A DNA stretch of 64,000 nucleotides from Vandiemenella viatica (GCA_031002005.1 CM061921.1:121984597-122048596), one strand, 5' to 3'; shown: positions 45,668 to 56,329, counted from the stretch's first letter. Made by a program: numbers and translations. The notes: generated by a model from the sequence alone, not told the origin.

Positions 45668-45758
45668 GAAGCGGAGAATTTAATCTTTAAAATTATACCT
45701 TATTTTTCGATTTTCGTCACAGGTGAAGGGAGAAAAATCATCTTCTGGAAATAATATA
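45668..45758 (+). repeat. dispersed repeat also at 37,337-37,430
   Basis: GAGAATTTAATCTTTA, then TCACAGG..GAAGGGAGAAA and CTTCTGGAAATAATATA, correspond in order to 37,337-37,430 on the same strand. The element type is unknown. Here it ends exactly at the Tc1-like left terminus. Confidence 0.45.
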
Positions 45759-46769
45759 CACTAAGATGCCTAAAGTCACGGTATAGAAAGTTTAATGTAT
45801 GCAGATAGTGGTAGCAACGCTGAGGAAGTGTGAAAGTGTGCCGTTCATTGTTGAGACTTTCATTTGTACTCTTGTGAGTCAGGTGACATACTTATGGAAT
45901 TGTAGTTAGCGCTAGACGCAAGGGGCATTCGATTCCTGAAATTGATCGTGAATTCAACATTCCTTAATCCACTGTGATAAGAGAGCGCCATGAATAAATT
46001 TCCGGCATTACTTGCCGCCATGGACAGCGCAGTGGCTGACCACGTCTACTGTATGACCAAGACCAGCGACATCTGTGTCGTGGTGTCACTGTTGCCAACA
46101 CTGCGTCAAAGAACATCACTCAATGTGGGGCGTACGAAAAAAGTATCCATGCAAACAGAGCCGCGAAGTTTGGTGTTGATAGGATATGATAGCAGAGGAC
46201 AGACACGAGTTCCATTGTCTGTAGCGCTTTTCATGCGTTGGTGAACGTATCGTATTGAAACTGAATGTCTGGAAAAAGATTGCGTGGTCAGATGAATCAT
46301 GATTCTAGCTCGTAAGTGCTGGTGGTGCGATTTGAGTATAATGCAGACCCAGGTTGTCAGGAAGGCATCTTGGTGTTGGCTATATTTATGTGGCATGAAC
46401 TGGGTTTTCTGGTGCAACTGAACCGACCATTGACTGAAAATGGATATGTTCAACTACGTGGGGACCATATGCTGCCATTTATGGCATTCGTACTCCCAAA
46501 CTGGAATTTTTAGGACGACAATGTGACATGTCAAAATTGGTTTGAGGAGTATTCTGGACAATTCCAGTGAATGATTTGTCCACCAGACATGAATCCAGTC
46601 GATCACATCTGGGATATGATGAAAATATCGGTTCGTGGGAAATGACTTGCACCAGCAATACTTTCGCAATTGAACGGGTGAAGAGGGTCCATGGCTGACG
46701 CAGGTTTCCAGCACTTAGCCGGTCCATCACGATATTAGGGGAAATTTCATGACATTTGGCACTTCAGTG
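45759..46769 (+). mobile_element. Tc1-like transposon, decayed
   Basis: Ends CACTAAGATGCCTAAAGTCA (left) and, inward from the right, CACTGAAGTGCCAAATGTCA match at 15 of 20 positions. TA precedes the left end; the right-hand TA has become CA. About 1.0 kb long versus the usual 1.2-1.6 kb for the superfamily, so partly deleted. A broken transposase is inside. Confidence 0.7.
45990..46735 (+). pseudogene. Tc1-like transposase, broken
   Basis: With several shifts the plus strand gives a DDE transposase C-terminal half: a decayed 'TLRQRTSLNVG' type start, 'IAWSDES' (second catalytic region, about 46,281-46,300), 'DPGCQEG' to 'WHELGFLVQLN' (46,340-46,415), 'YVQLRGDHMLPFM' and 'PPDMNPVDHIWDMM' (about 46,580-46,621) with the terminal 'NP(V/I)(D/E)H.WD' block. 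The last catalytic Asp region precedes PPDMNP. Stops interrupt it at least four times. Confidence 0.7.
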
Positions 46770-47470
46770 CATAAAATAAAATTAGTGCTAGTATAATAAT
46801 ATCATCAAATATCTTAGTATCAATAATGTTGGAGAGTTCACAATAATTTGATACTTACATTTCCTTTATAACAATTGTTGTTAGTGATCTAGATAAAACC
46901 TCTGCTTCTAAGATTGTGGTGTAGTGTATTCGTGCAGTATATTAGTCCGTAATGTTTGTATGCAATGTAACTTCCCTAAATTTTAAAGTATAACAAATTT
47001 ACTGTCAGTGGTGATGTCCCACGCCGAAGCGGGGAATGCGTTTCAATTTAGGCAGTTATCGGCGCAAAGTTCGTCGTTAAGAAGAGATAAACGCCGAAAT
47101 GTAAAAGATTTAATCGAATTTATATTTTAATGATTACACTAATTAAGTTAGTTAAATCATTTGCGGAATAATTTGGGTATTATAATTGTATTTTTAATAT
47201 GCGAGATAGTTTAAATTCCTATTTTCCATGAACACCTATGAAATTAGTTTTGAATTTTCGTTAGGGCATGCAGTGTTGGTGCAGAGGCGCTGTCGATTTG
47301 TTGTTAATTGGCTGCAGAACGTCGCGTCGCCGCGGAACCATTAGTGGAGGCGTTTCCCTCTATCATTGAAGCGGATGTGACGTGTTTGGTTCTGCCTGCA
47401 GAACCTGTCCATCTGTCTATGCGGAGAAACATTCCACACCTAACATCAGTGTTTTAGTGGTACTGGCATA
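46770..47470. other. no recognised gene
   Basis: Contains a GC-rich patch at 47,265-47,440 with no open frame of note. Confidence 0.35.
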
Positions 47471-47474
47471 TTGT

Positions 47475-47605
47475 GAACGGGAACGCTCTGACCACGTTTA
47501 CCGGAGGACACGGGTTTGAATCCCAGTACAGTCATCCAGATTTGGGTTTCCCCAAAACACTCCAGGTGAACACCCTGGAATTCTGTTCGGTACTGGAGTT
47601 TTGGG
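47475..47605 (+). mobile_element. SINE family 2, partial copy
   Basis: GGGTTTGAATCCCAG gives the B-box, then CATCCAGATTTGGGTTTCCCC and ACACTCCAGGTGAACACC follow the family 2 body. The A-tail and clear TSD are missing, so this copy is old. Confidence 0.65.
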
Positions 47606-48233
47606 CCATTTTATTTATACGACTGAGAGCTCTGTTTGGCTGACTGCTCCGTGGGATATTCTTACTGCGGTGTATTCTTTTCTCTCATACCGGATGATTC
47701 CATCCTCTGATTGGTTTTCTGTGGTTTGAAGTCCTTCAAATCTTGTAATAATTATCAGAAAAACTCTTGGATTGCTACTATAATATTAGTGTGAGTTCAT
47801 CGGTCGCCAAACATCACTTGGTTAACTACTATTAGGAAACCCAGTATAGGCAGTTAATCTAGTTATCTTCAAATTAGTAGTCCTGTTAATTAGTTATCCT
47901 TGGAGGGTCACAAATTTATGAGCTATTAATAAGAGTAATTTGTTATGAGCCAGCGTTGAACAGAATAGTTTAAATTTTTCTCACTACATGTACTCGGAAA
48001 ACTGTCAAAAATGTTGAGCCACACTATCAAGAACAAAATTTATTATAGGTAACCTCTTTACTTCTTAAAATACTGCAATTTGCTTTTTAAGAAATGACAA
48101 GTTACAACTATACCAAAGAACAACTCATTAATGTCAGTTAAACCTCCTCTTTTATTAAAACTTTTCGTTGATTGAAACTTGTACATCGAAATAACTTTCT
48201 GCTTAAAAACTGACAACTATTGCTTGTACTGTT

Positions 48234-48552
48234 TAAACCATGGGTGGCCAACCCGCGGCCCGCCTTCAACATTTTTCCGGCCCGTGAGATTCATCACACT
48301 TTTACAAAATATTTTTTATATTTCATTTTTAGTATTATATATTTCTTTACAATATGCGTTTAGTATCATTGTTATTATATTATCTATGAATACATGAAAG
48401 AATAACAGTAAACACGATAATAACCCATGTTTCATTTTTTCACTCCAAAAAAAAGTCTCTATTGTGGATAAATAATTTTATATGCGGAGTTATGATGCAC
48501 TTCCAAAGTGGCCCGCAAGATCAATTGGGTTGGCCACCCCAGGCTAAACCAT
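48234..48552 (+). mobile_element. hAT MITE (GTF2IRD2/Charlie8-like ends), with direct repeats
   Basis: TAAACCAT at 48,234-48,241 and 48,545-48,552 flank about 303 bp. The interior begins GGGTGGCCAACCCGCGG and ends CCCGCAAGATC, GGGTTGGCCACCCC. The ends share GGTGGCCAACC with the hAT at 15,292-17,786, and GGCCCG blocks lie just inside. There is no coding capacity. The exact first base is uncertain because the expected terminal CAG is only partly visible on the left. Confidence 0.75.
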
Positions 48553-49053
48553 AGATAATGCTGATTTATTTTCCATTCCTGCAGTGGCTACAAGATACAC
48601 CATCCTCACTCAGCAAACATAACAACTGATTCCCTGTATTCATTTAAACACACTTGAAATACATTGAAGTGATGAATATAATTACTATATTCTTTTTTTT
48701 AATATTGCAAACAAGTAATCCGAGAAGTTGATGCAAAGTAATGTAAAATAACTCTCGTGATACTGAGCAGGCTCTACTCTGAACGAAGACGAATTATTTT
48801 AATCTTTTTCCAGCACAATCACGGTTGCAAAATTATATCTTGTTGGCAGTACAATAGTTTAGGGTTTCGTATTGCTGCTATTTAACTTGTACGCTAGCTG
48901 CTTCCGACAGGCTGTTACGGTGTGTTGGCGTCTAAGGAACACTCGGTGTCTTGCCACCGGAATCTTAACGCAGCCACTTCAGAGACACCTCACCGACAAA
49001 GAACGCGATTGTTGTAATTCATATTGGTACTAGTTTTATTCAGAATATTGGAA

Positions 49054-49323
49054 CCTGAGGAGTTGGCTGCGGCAATATGCATTTTAAATAATCTCAAAAA
49101 AAGAATGAAAAGAAGGTTGTGGGTTCATCCAATATGAGATAAGAGATTAGAAAGTGGGTCATTTTATACGTTGTTTAACGAAGCTATGGCGGATGATAGA
49201 AAGTTCTTCAATTATTTCCGGATGTCACAGTCGACATGAAAAAATAATGTTTGGATTTAATTACCATGATACCAATATGCGAAAATTTATCCCAGGGATT
49301 GACGGATTGGCTGTAACAATCAG
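49054..49323 (+). pseudogene. PIF/Harbinger transposase, exon 1
   Basis: The plus strand reads 'RRLWVHPI', a stop, then 'LESGSFYTLFNEAMADDRKFFNYFRMS', the standard N-terminal block of animal Harbinger transposases. It ends 'GIDGLAVTIR' at a donor, AG|GTAATA (GT at 49,324). The intron leads to 50,286, where the expected 'YLA' codons resume. At least one stop and one shift interrupt it. Confidence 0.7.
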
Positions 49324-49411
49324 GTAATAAAAAATTATGTTTGTGTTTATAGAATTTATTATATTATCAAAAATTTAAAATAAATGTGCACGAATATGTA
49401 ACATTAACACA

Positions 49412-49956
49412 TTACATTTTAAAAAGATTTATACTCATAAGTGAGAGCAAACTCGAGTCAGATGGAACTGGAGATTGCTGGGTGGTTGTCCTCTGCACCG
49501 CTGTGTTGGGCTTGGGAACAGACTGATGGTTAAGGTGGTGCATATTTCTTTGGTAATATTCATTTTGCGGATATGGTGGATAATGGATAGGAACAGAAGC
49601 AGTGGAAGGAATGAGATATCTGTTATAATTGTCAGAAACACATGGTAGTCGATCATTATATTTTGTTAAAACCTGAAGAATTTCTACTTTTGCAAGTAAC
49701 TTTTTATTTTAAGGAATGGTTTTTAAATGCTCATGTAGGAATAGAAAAAATAACTTATCAAAATCGTTATCAGCTCTACCAGAACGCAACCTTATTTATT
49801 CTCTCATAGTTTCATTAAGTTCCTTTAAATTATCCTCCGAGTCATACGATTTTTTTTTATTATTTTTTGGCCTCGATCTCTCGGAGAAATAAATTCCTCC
49901 GGGAATATTTGCTTCTAGTTCTTGGCTTTCATTTTCAGGTTCGGCTTGAGTGAGTT
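49412..49956 (-). pseudogene. Harbinger accessory MADF-BESS protein, exon 2
   Basis: On the minus strand this begins after a canonical acceptor (TTTTTTTTTAAG, AG at 49,958-49,957). It encodes an acidic stretch ('PENESQELEANIPGG'), a basic 'RPKNNKKK', then 'DFDKLFFLFLHEHLKTIP', the BESS protein-interaction motif, and a Pro/Asn/Gln-rich tail to a stop at 49,414-49,412. Two in-frame stops are present. Its N-terminal MADF domain lies 3 kb away at 52,923-53,110, across an intron holding part of the transposase gene. Confidence 0.6.
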
Positions 49957-50285
49957 CTTAAAAAAAAATCATAAATTAGTATTTTCTATAAAATATTAAA
50001 AAAACTGTATTTTGATCTCACAAATCAGATTTTACCAGTTATTTTGAAAAGTTGGCTTTAAAAATCTAACCATTTCAAATTAAACGTATGATTTTCTGCA
50101 TGACGCTTCGTCTCCTGACTTAGATATCTTTTGCTGTGCTAATTCCCTAGTGAAGCTATTTCTCAAGCTTTTACATCTGCGTTACATTTCATGGCCTAAA
50201 ACAATTACAATAAAATATTACTTTGTTTAAACTGCTCAAAACATTGTTTGTTGTATAAAATTACCTTACTTTTAAATAATTTACG

Positions 50286-50545
50286 GATATTTGGCTGTCG
50301 AATGTTGTCTAACGGACCTGTACTACTATAGAATTGGCATCTCAAGGCTATCCGGAATTGTGCAAGAAACGTGCAAATTAATATTGGAAAGATTAAAAAA
50401 CTAAATGCATTCAACTTCCAACTCAAGATAAATAGTGGGAAATTGCCGACGGTTTCAATAAGAACACAAATTTTCCAAATTGCCGTGGTGCTATAGATGG
50501 GAATCACGTTACAATAATGAAACCTATTGACAGTGGGCCACTGTA
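50286..50545 (+). pseudogene. Harbinger transposase, exon 2 first part
   Basis: After a mutated acceptor (TTTACGG where TTTACAG is expected) the frame reads 'LYYYRIGISRLSGIVQETCK' and, after breaks, 'FPNCRGAIDGNHVTI' (about 50,473-50,520), the first catalytic Asp block ('GAIDGKH') of the Harbinger DDE nuclease. It stops at 'DSGPLYY' where the LINE begins at 50,550. Confidence 0.7.
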
Positions 50546-50931
50546 TTATCTACATCTACATCTACATCTATACTCTGCAAATCACAAATACTGTGGGTGG
50601 CAGAGGGTGCTAAGCACCAATCCTAATTCAGTGCATTCCAATCCCGAACAGAACGAAGAAAGTAGGAATACATAAATGTATCAGTATGGCATCTTATTTC
50701 TCGAATCTTATCTCTCCTGTCATTGCGACCTAAATAGGTTGGCGGAAGAAGTATTTCGTTGCACTCGTTAATTAAAGATTTTCGCATATTCTCCAACAAA
50801 TTCAAACGTAAACGACGTCGTCTATCCGCCAAACAATCCCAGCTCAACCCGCGTATCAGCTCTGTGACACATAAGGACTGTAACTAGCAGTCGCGAATCG
50901 AGAGGCTCTCCTCTGTACTTTCTCTAATATG

Positions 50932-51462
50932 TCAATCATCAGCAAAAAATCGCATCCTGCAATTCACGTTGTCACAGAGATCGTTTATAAAAATTAAGAA
51001 GAGAAGTGGTCCTATTACACTTCCCTGAGGAACACCCGAAGTAACAATTAGCTTTGAAGAGGCTTCCCCGTCAACAACGACATCCTGTGACCGACCAGTT
51101 AGAAAATCGCGTATCCATTCGCAAATCTGATCAGATATGCCGTACGCTCGAATCTTCGCTAAAAGTCGGTTGTGTGGTACAGAGTCCAAAGCTTTCTGAA
51201 AATCCAAGAAAATAACATCAACTTGGGATCCTGCATCAGTAACTTTCATTACGTCATGCGAAAATAGAGCCAGTTGCGTTTCACACGATCGGTTCTTCCA
51301 AAATCCATGTTGGTTTGCTGTAAGTAACTCGTTTTCATCTAGAAACTTCATAACGTCAGAGCGTATGACATGCTCCAGAACTCTACTGCAAACAGATGTT
51401 AGAGATATGGGTCGATAATTCCTAGGATCTCTCCGATCTCCTTTCTTGAAAACGGGAATCAC
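50932..51462 (-). pseudogene. LINE family A reverse transcriptase, 176-codon open part
   Basis: Uninterrupted RT motifs: 'MIPVFKKGDRRDPRNYRPISL' opening, 'ANQHGFWKNRSCETQL', 'VIFLDFQKALDSVPHNRLL' (motif A with catalytic Asp), 'SGVPQGSVIGPLLFLIFIND' (motif B) and 'RMRFFADD' (motif C, catalytic Asp pair). The frame ends there because of the internal deletion. It would copy LINE RNA at the nicked target but lacks the thumb and C-terminus. Confidence 0.85.
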
Positions 51463-51467
51463 CTGCG

Positions 51468-52123
51468 CTATTTTACAGTCAGAAGGTACTTTCTTTCTTC
51501 TAAAGATTTACGAAATATATCTGACAGAAATGGTTCTATTTCTTCCGCGTATTCCGAAAATACTCTTACTGGTATACCATCGGGACCCGACGCTTTCCCC
51601 CACTTCAGGAGCTTTAATTGCTTTATGATACCTACACTATAAATTTGTACTGGATCCATCTCAAATTCTACACGCCGTGGAAAAACGGAAATGTTTTCCA
51701 TGTTTTCGTCAGTGAAAGAATTTTTAAATTCGGTTTTAAATGCAGTAGCCTTGTCGCGGCTGTCATTAACTTCCCGACCGTCTTGTAGTAGAACTGGCAT
51801 ACTGTTGTCGCAACCACTTACTTTTTTACATACGACCAAAATTTCTTGGGATTTTCGATGAGGCTCTTGGAAAGTGAGTTGCAACGAAAGTCATTAAAGG
51901 CCTCGTGCATCGCATTCTTGACATGTCCTCTTGTAACAGCTAACTTTTCTATATCACTCCTATACATCGTCCTTCTTGAGCGTGCATGTATCTTCCTTTG
52001 CTTTTTAAGTAACCATTTAACTTCACGTGTATACCACAGGGGATCGTTCCCATCCCTGATTGTCCTTTTCGGTATATGTAAGTCCATACCTTCCCGGACT
52101 AAATTCCTGAATCGAAGCCACAT
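51468..52123 (-). pseudogene. LINE family A linker and RT N-terminus
   Basis: Two overlapping minus frames. The upstream one has 'DGNDPLWYTREVKWLLKKQRKIH' and 'HEAFNDFRCNSLS'; the downstream one has 'KATAFKTEFKNSFT' and 'KASGPDGIPVRVFSEYAE' (RT motif 1). They join at about 51,830 by a frame shift near 'FWSYVKK'. The same linker occurs at 26.3-26.5 kb on the plus strand. Confidence 0.75.
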
Positions 52124-52214
52124 CTCTTCAACCGAGCCTCTTCCTTCTATAATTATCCCTCAAAAACGTTCTTAAACTCTCATTAGGGCCCTTTCCAAAC
52201 TTGTAAACTACCCT

Positions 52215-52832
52215 TAACTACAAAAAGTATTTCTTAGGGCTAATTTTCTGTTGGTGGCTTGTGATAGCAACTATAATTTCACTTATGTTGACATTGAGTC
52301 ATATGGGTGAAATTCAGATGCAGGAATTTTTAAAGAAAGTACTCTTTGGCATACTATACAATGAAATTCATTAAATGTCCTCGCACCTGCACCGATAGGA
52401 GGTAAAAAAAATGCAAAATTTCCGTTTGGTTTTGTAGGAGATGAGGCATTTGGCCTATCAAAACACATTCTTAGACCGTATGATGGTAAAAACCTCTCTA
52501 CTACATAAAGAATATTTAATTATCGCTTACGTCGAGCCAGGAGGTATACTGAGTGCACATTTGGAATATTATCCATGTGGCAAATTACTGACAGGCCACT
52601 TAACGTAGGAATAGATATAATCAAAGAATGCCTTACTTTACACTACTTTGTGCGCTCGAGATATGGTTTCATGTTTGATAATACTCTCTCATGCGAAGAA
52701 TTAATTGATTTCGATGAAATCAATAACATAAAAGCAAAACAGCCAACAGAAATAAGAGATTCATTTGCAGATTTTTTTTTTTTGTTTTTTTTTTGTTGGG
52801 GAAGGCAATATTCCATGGCAATAAAGTTGTAA
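52215..52832 (+). pseudogene. Harbinger transposase, exon 2 second part
   Basis: Resumes with 'NYKKYFLG', then a shifted 'YVDIESYG'-like strand with the second Asp, 'GDEAFGLSKHILRPYDGKNL' in a broken frame (about 52,437-52,490), 'RRYTECTFGILSMWQITDRPLNV' and 'LHYFVRSRYG' near 52,637-52,670. This is the DDE core and its C-terminal helix. Many stops occur. It ends in a T-rich stretch near 52,790, converging on the MADF exon. Confidence 0.7.
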
Positions 52833-52922
52833 TTAGTTATTAAAATGTTTTGTGGGAATTATAAAACTTTAAATTCACAATGAAAAAATAGATTGTAAAA
52901 TTTAAATCAAAATTTTACTTAC

Positions 52923-53110
52923 TTTTCTTTTCTTTTTTTTCTTCATCCAGCAGTTCCTTGAAATCGGGCACCATCAAACAAAATATTTCATCCCAACACT
53001 TTTGTTTTTCTATTTTATTTGAATACTCCACTGCTTGAACATCCTGCATAGCCGGTCTTTCTCGAATCAGCGCTATAAATTGTTCAGTATCAAAGAATTC
53101 GATGCCAGAT
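52923..53110 (-). pseudogene. Harbinger accessory MADF-BESS protein, exon 1
   Basis: The minus strand reads 'IEFFDTEQFIALIRERPAMQD', 'YSNKIEKQKCWDEIFCLMVPDF' and 'KELLDEEKKEK', the MADF DNA-binding domain, without stops. It ends at a consensus donor, AAA|GTAAGTAAA (GT at 52,922-52,921). The acceptor at 49,958-49,957 leads to the acidic/BESS half. The start codon is not evident, since sequence right of 53,110 is non-coding. MADF partners help Harbinger transposases reach the nucleus and DNA in characterised cases. Confidence 0.65.
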
Positions 53111-54561
53111 TGTTAGGTTGGTGGCCGAGACACAGGGCAGTAGAGGGGAGATACACAGCCGCTCCGTGTTAACGCTCTCATTCTAGTTCCCGCGATGTTT
53201 CGAGATTCAGTGTCCCGTGTGAAACAAACAGCACTAATTAATTCACATATATGCTACGTGGTAAAGTTTCCAAACAAACCTCTTCGATTTAACAAAAATA
53301 CTTTTATAATAAAAGTATATAATTGCAGCTCTTCTTCAAAATGTTATAATTTTTGCACTGTTCTGATAATATAGTCACTTCATTTGCAGGTAGCACGAGT
53401 TAATGTATAATAACTCGAAATTTTGCACGAACACTAATTTAGATCTCTTTATTATGACTTCGGAATTTTGCAAACTTTTGTAGACAGTTGAAATTTCACT
53501 AGGATTCTGTTACCGAGGGGCACTTATTATCAATGAATGTAAACATGGGCGTTTTGCCGAGCGCTCGCTTTTTATATGCTAACGAGGAGCGACGCGAATC
53601 GATGCGAGGAGTACCACGTTACAACGCGGCGCTAAGTCGTCCAGCCCTCATCTTGAGCTCGTTATAAAGCTTCAAAGACCAGCTACCGAATTTGTTTGGC
53701 CGGGAAATAATTAACGTGCTCTTAAAAAGTTTTTCAGCAAAAATAAAACAACCCAGAAAGAAAACACCACGCAGTTGATCGCGGAAAAATTTTGTTAACG
53801 AAGTCGTATTTCAGACGTTTTTAATCTCTTTCTGTCAGGAAGGACAGGTTTAAGTCTGGTTTGTCGTTTTGTTCTAAGCCGTTTCGCATTCCGAAGAGTT
53901 AAGTAGACTAGAATTATTTGCAGGAATTTAGAATTTCAAACACCGAGGAAATATTTTTATGACTTATTTCACTCTGTGTACTTTCTATCGCAATTTGTGT
54001 TTTCAATCATAATTAACAATGAAACTCATCACAGTTATACGAATAATTTCTTCATGACAACGTAAGATCGATTTTAGTTTTTCATCCAAAAACACTTGTC
54101 AAATAAACTAACTGTGTGTGAAGCGTCTGTAGAACAGTTTCCTTAATTGTTTTAAAGTGCTGATAACTGATGCTAGCAAGTTCCTCCAGTATGTCCATAT
54201 TTTCTTCCTTTCTCTGTCAAACAAGATGAAACTTTACTCCTTTTACTAATATTATAGCAAAATAGTTTCGACATGCAGCCACTTACTGATGTTTTTTAAT
54301 ATTATCTAACTCAGTAAGGGCAGTGGTGTTTAATAACTGTTACAGTGCAATGGGGTTGGATGACGTGGTCTGTACTAATCCAGCAACTGAAATCGACATC
54401 TTATGTCTTAACAACATGAGTACTTGGAACTTTAGATTTCGATAAATTTCGGAAAAGAAGAATAGGAGGCATCTTCACGATCATGAATGTCGATGTGCTA
54501 TACTTTATAGAGCAATAGAAAATGTAGCTTCTCCATTTGAGAGCTATCCTGTCAGTGGTCG
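53111..54561. other. no recognised gene
   Basis: Probably contains the right end of the Harbinger element, but I could not find matching terminal inverted repeats. The GC-richer block at 53,500-53,670 has no frame I recognise. Confidence 0.35.
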
Positions 54562-54574
54562 CCAAATGTGAGCT
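54562..54574 (+). repeat. LINE target-site duplication, left
   Basis: CCAAATGTGAGCT here and CCAATTGTGAGCT at 56,118-56,130 match at 12 of 13 positions. Confidence 0.8.
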
Positions 54575-55608
54575 GCCAATTATCCAGCAGATGGTCAAAA
54601 TGTGTATCACTGAAAGATGCTAATACAGGAAATATTATAAACTCAGAATGGGGTGTAGTTAAATGTGGTGTGCCTCAGGGCTCAATTCTTGGCCCTCTGC
54701 TGTTCTTAATCTATATAAATGATCTCCCACATATAATAGGTGATAATGAACACATGGTGCTCTTTGCAGATGATACCAGCATATCGTTGAAAGACCCATC
54801 AGCACAAAACCTCGAAAACACAGCAAATGATGCTATAAAGAAAATTAACAGGTGGTTTAGTGCCAACAAACTAATACTTAATGTAGAAAAGACACAGTTA
54901 CTTCAGTTTGTTACAAAAAATAAAACAAAGGACAGCTATAATGTGATATCAGAAGGAAAAGCAATCAATGAAAGTAATTTCACAAAATTCCTGGGTGTAT
55001 GTATAGATAACAAATTGAACTGGAAACAGCATATTCAACAACTTCTTAAAAAACTGAATTCTGCAATATTTTCACTTAGGGTAATATCTAGAATAGCTAA
55101 TATAGAAACCAGAAAGTTAGTATATTTTGCATATTTTCATTCCCTGCTCACTTATGGCATCTCATTCTGGGGAAACTCGTCACAAGCACAGAGGGTATTT
55201 AAATTGCAAAAACGTGCTATAAGAACTATTTTTGGAGCAAGCCCACAGACGTCGTGCAGAAATCTATTTAAAAACCTGGGTGTTCTAACAATGCCAGCAC
55301 AATATGTATACTCTGTACTATCATTTGTAGTGGACAATCCTGAACACTTCAATCTTAATGCTGACATACATAGCCATAATACTAGGAATAAATATAATAT
55401 TCACAAGGATTACAAATCACTGTCAATTGTACAGAAAGGGTTAACATTTACTGGAGCTTCCTTATTCAATGTCTTACCAACAGAAATTAAATGTTATCTA
55501 CAAAAACCCAACTACTTTAAGTCCAAACTGAAAGAGTTTCTGCTTCAGAATCAATTTTACTCTGTAAAAGAATTTTCTTCTTGGAATTTGGTAACTAAGA
55601 ATGACTGA
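54575..55608 (+). CDS. LINE reverse transcriptase C-terminal two thirds (Jockey/CR1-like)
   Basis: About 344 codons are open without a break. Motif B 'VKCGVPQGSILGPLLFLIY' is followed by motif C 'HMVLFADDTSI' (catalytic Asp pair), 'INRWFSANKLILNVEKTQ' (motif D), 'FLGVCIDNKLNWKQHI' (motif E), and the C-terminal domain with 'RKLVYFAYFHSLLTYGISFWG' and 'LQKRAIRTIFG'. The ATG at 54,568 sits in the TSD and is not native. Motif A and the endonuclease are absent because of truncation, so it cannot move by itself. Confidence 0.9.
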
Positions 55609-56117
55609 TAAAATAGTATATATGGTGTATGGAAGGGAAAGGTGACAAAGTTGTCCACAATTACTAAAATGATATATGGTTTTTCTATCTGTTGAAACTT
55701 TTGACAAGTGAAGTAATTACACTGTTTACAAAACTTCACTCATATATAGTAACTAACATGGGATAGCATGCACTTAAAAGCTGCTGTAAAAAATTATGAT
55801 ACTAACAGGTTTTTAAGTAATTGACTGCTTCTGAGTTGTGGTAACTGGTTGGTAAGAAAATAACTGGTTGTTAGATGCTGGTAACAAGTTTATACACTGT
55901 TCCACATAATAAGTACTAACTAACTCGGGTTTGTATTTGTAGATTACAGGAAATATTGGTTATACTAATGGGTCATAACTAACTTCTTGTCAATATATAA
56001 TATTATCAATTATATAGTAATATTGACATTACTAATAAGTGTATGTACTGTTCCACATCCCCGAGATTATTCTCACATGGGATCAAAGTGAACATATCTA
56101 TCTATCTATCTATCTAA
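54575..56117 (+). mobile_element. LINE 3' insertion with TSD and (TCTA)n tail
   Basis: A 1,543-bp 5'-truncated non-LTR insertion: open RT frame to 55,608, about 490 bp of 3' untranslated sequence, and a (TCTA)n tail at 56,096-56,115. A 13-bp TSD flanks it. The intact frame and the nearly perfect TSD make it the best preserved retrotransposon insertion in the window. Confidence 0.85.
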
Positions 56118-56130
56118 CCAATTGTGAGCT

Positions 56131-56329
56131 AACCGATCAATTATTGGTTGACGGCGTGTTATTCAGAAGAGAACGGCCCAACTTTCCTCTCTCAACACAA
56201 GCAAGCTGTTAGCTTGACTAGTGTAAATTACACTTTTCTGGCATATAAGCACCATAAAAACTGACAGGTGTTATTACAACGTCTAGAACTGAAAAACTCA
56301 TTGTTCTGGTCAAAACACAACTGAATTTA
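56131..56329. other. no recognised gene
   Basis: Short spacer between the LINE TSD and the next PLE piece. Nothing recognised. Confidence 0.3.

Larger units (their letters stand above)
50550..52150 (-). mobile_element. LINE family A, 5'-truncated and internally deleted, inside Harbinger
   Basis: A minus-strand LINE with (TCTACA)n at its 3' tail. Protein order: linker 51,818-52,123, pre-RT 51,468-51,884, RT 50,932-51,462 and C-terminus 50,623-50,847. The RT frame ends at 'RFFADD', and the next codons are 'ILEKVQ' of the C-terminal domain, so roughly 150 residues are missing between. The two halves of the Harbinger transposase flank it (SGPLYY to the left, NYKKYF to the right). Confidence 0.8.

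Noticed and set aside
49435..49656. 73-codon hydrophobic minus frame
   Set aside because: It is in a different frame from the MADF-BESS exon on the same strand, which explains the region better.
48890..53230. terminal inverted repeats for the Harbinger element
   Set aside because: I compared both flanks by eye and found no convincing inverted pair or 3-bp target duplication, so element limits are left open.
54568..54570. ATG at 54,568 as start of the LINE protein
   Set aside because: It lies in the target-site duplication outside the element; the LINE is 5'-truncated and its native start is absent.
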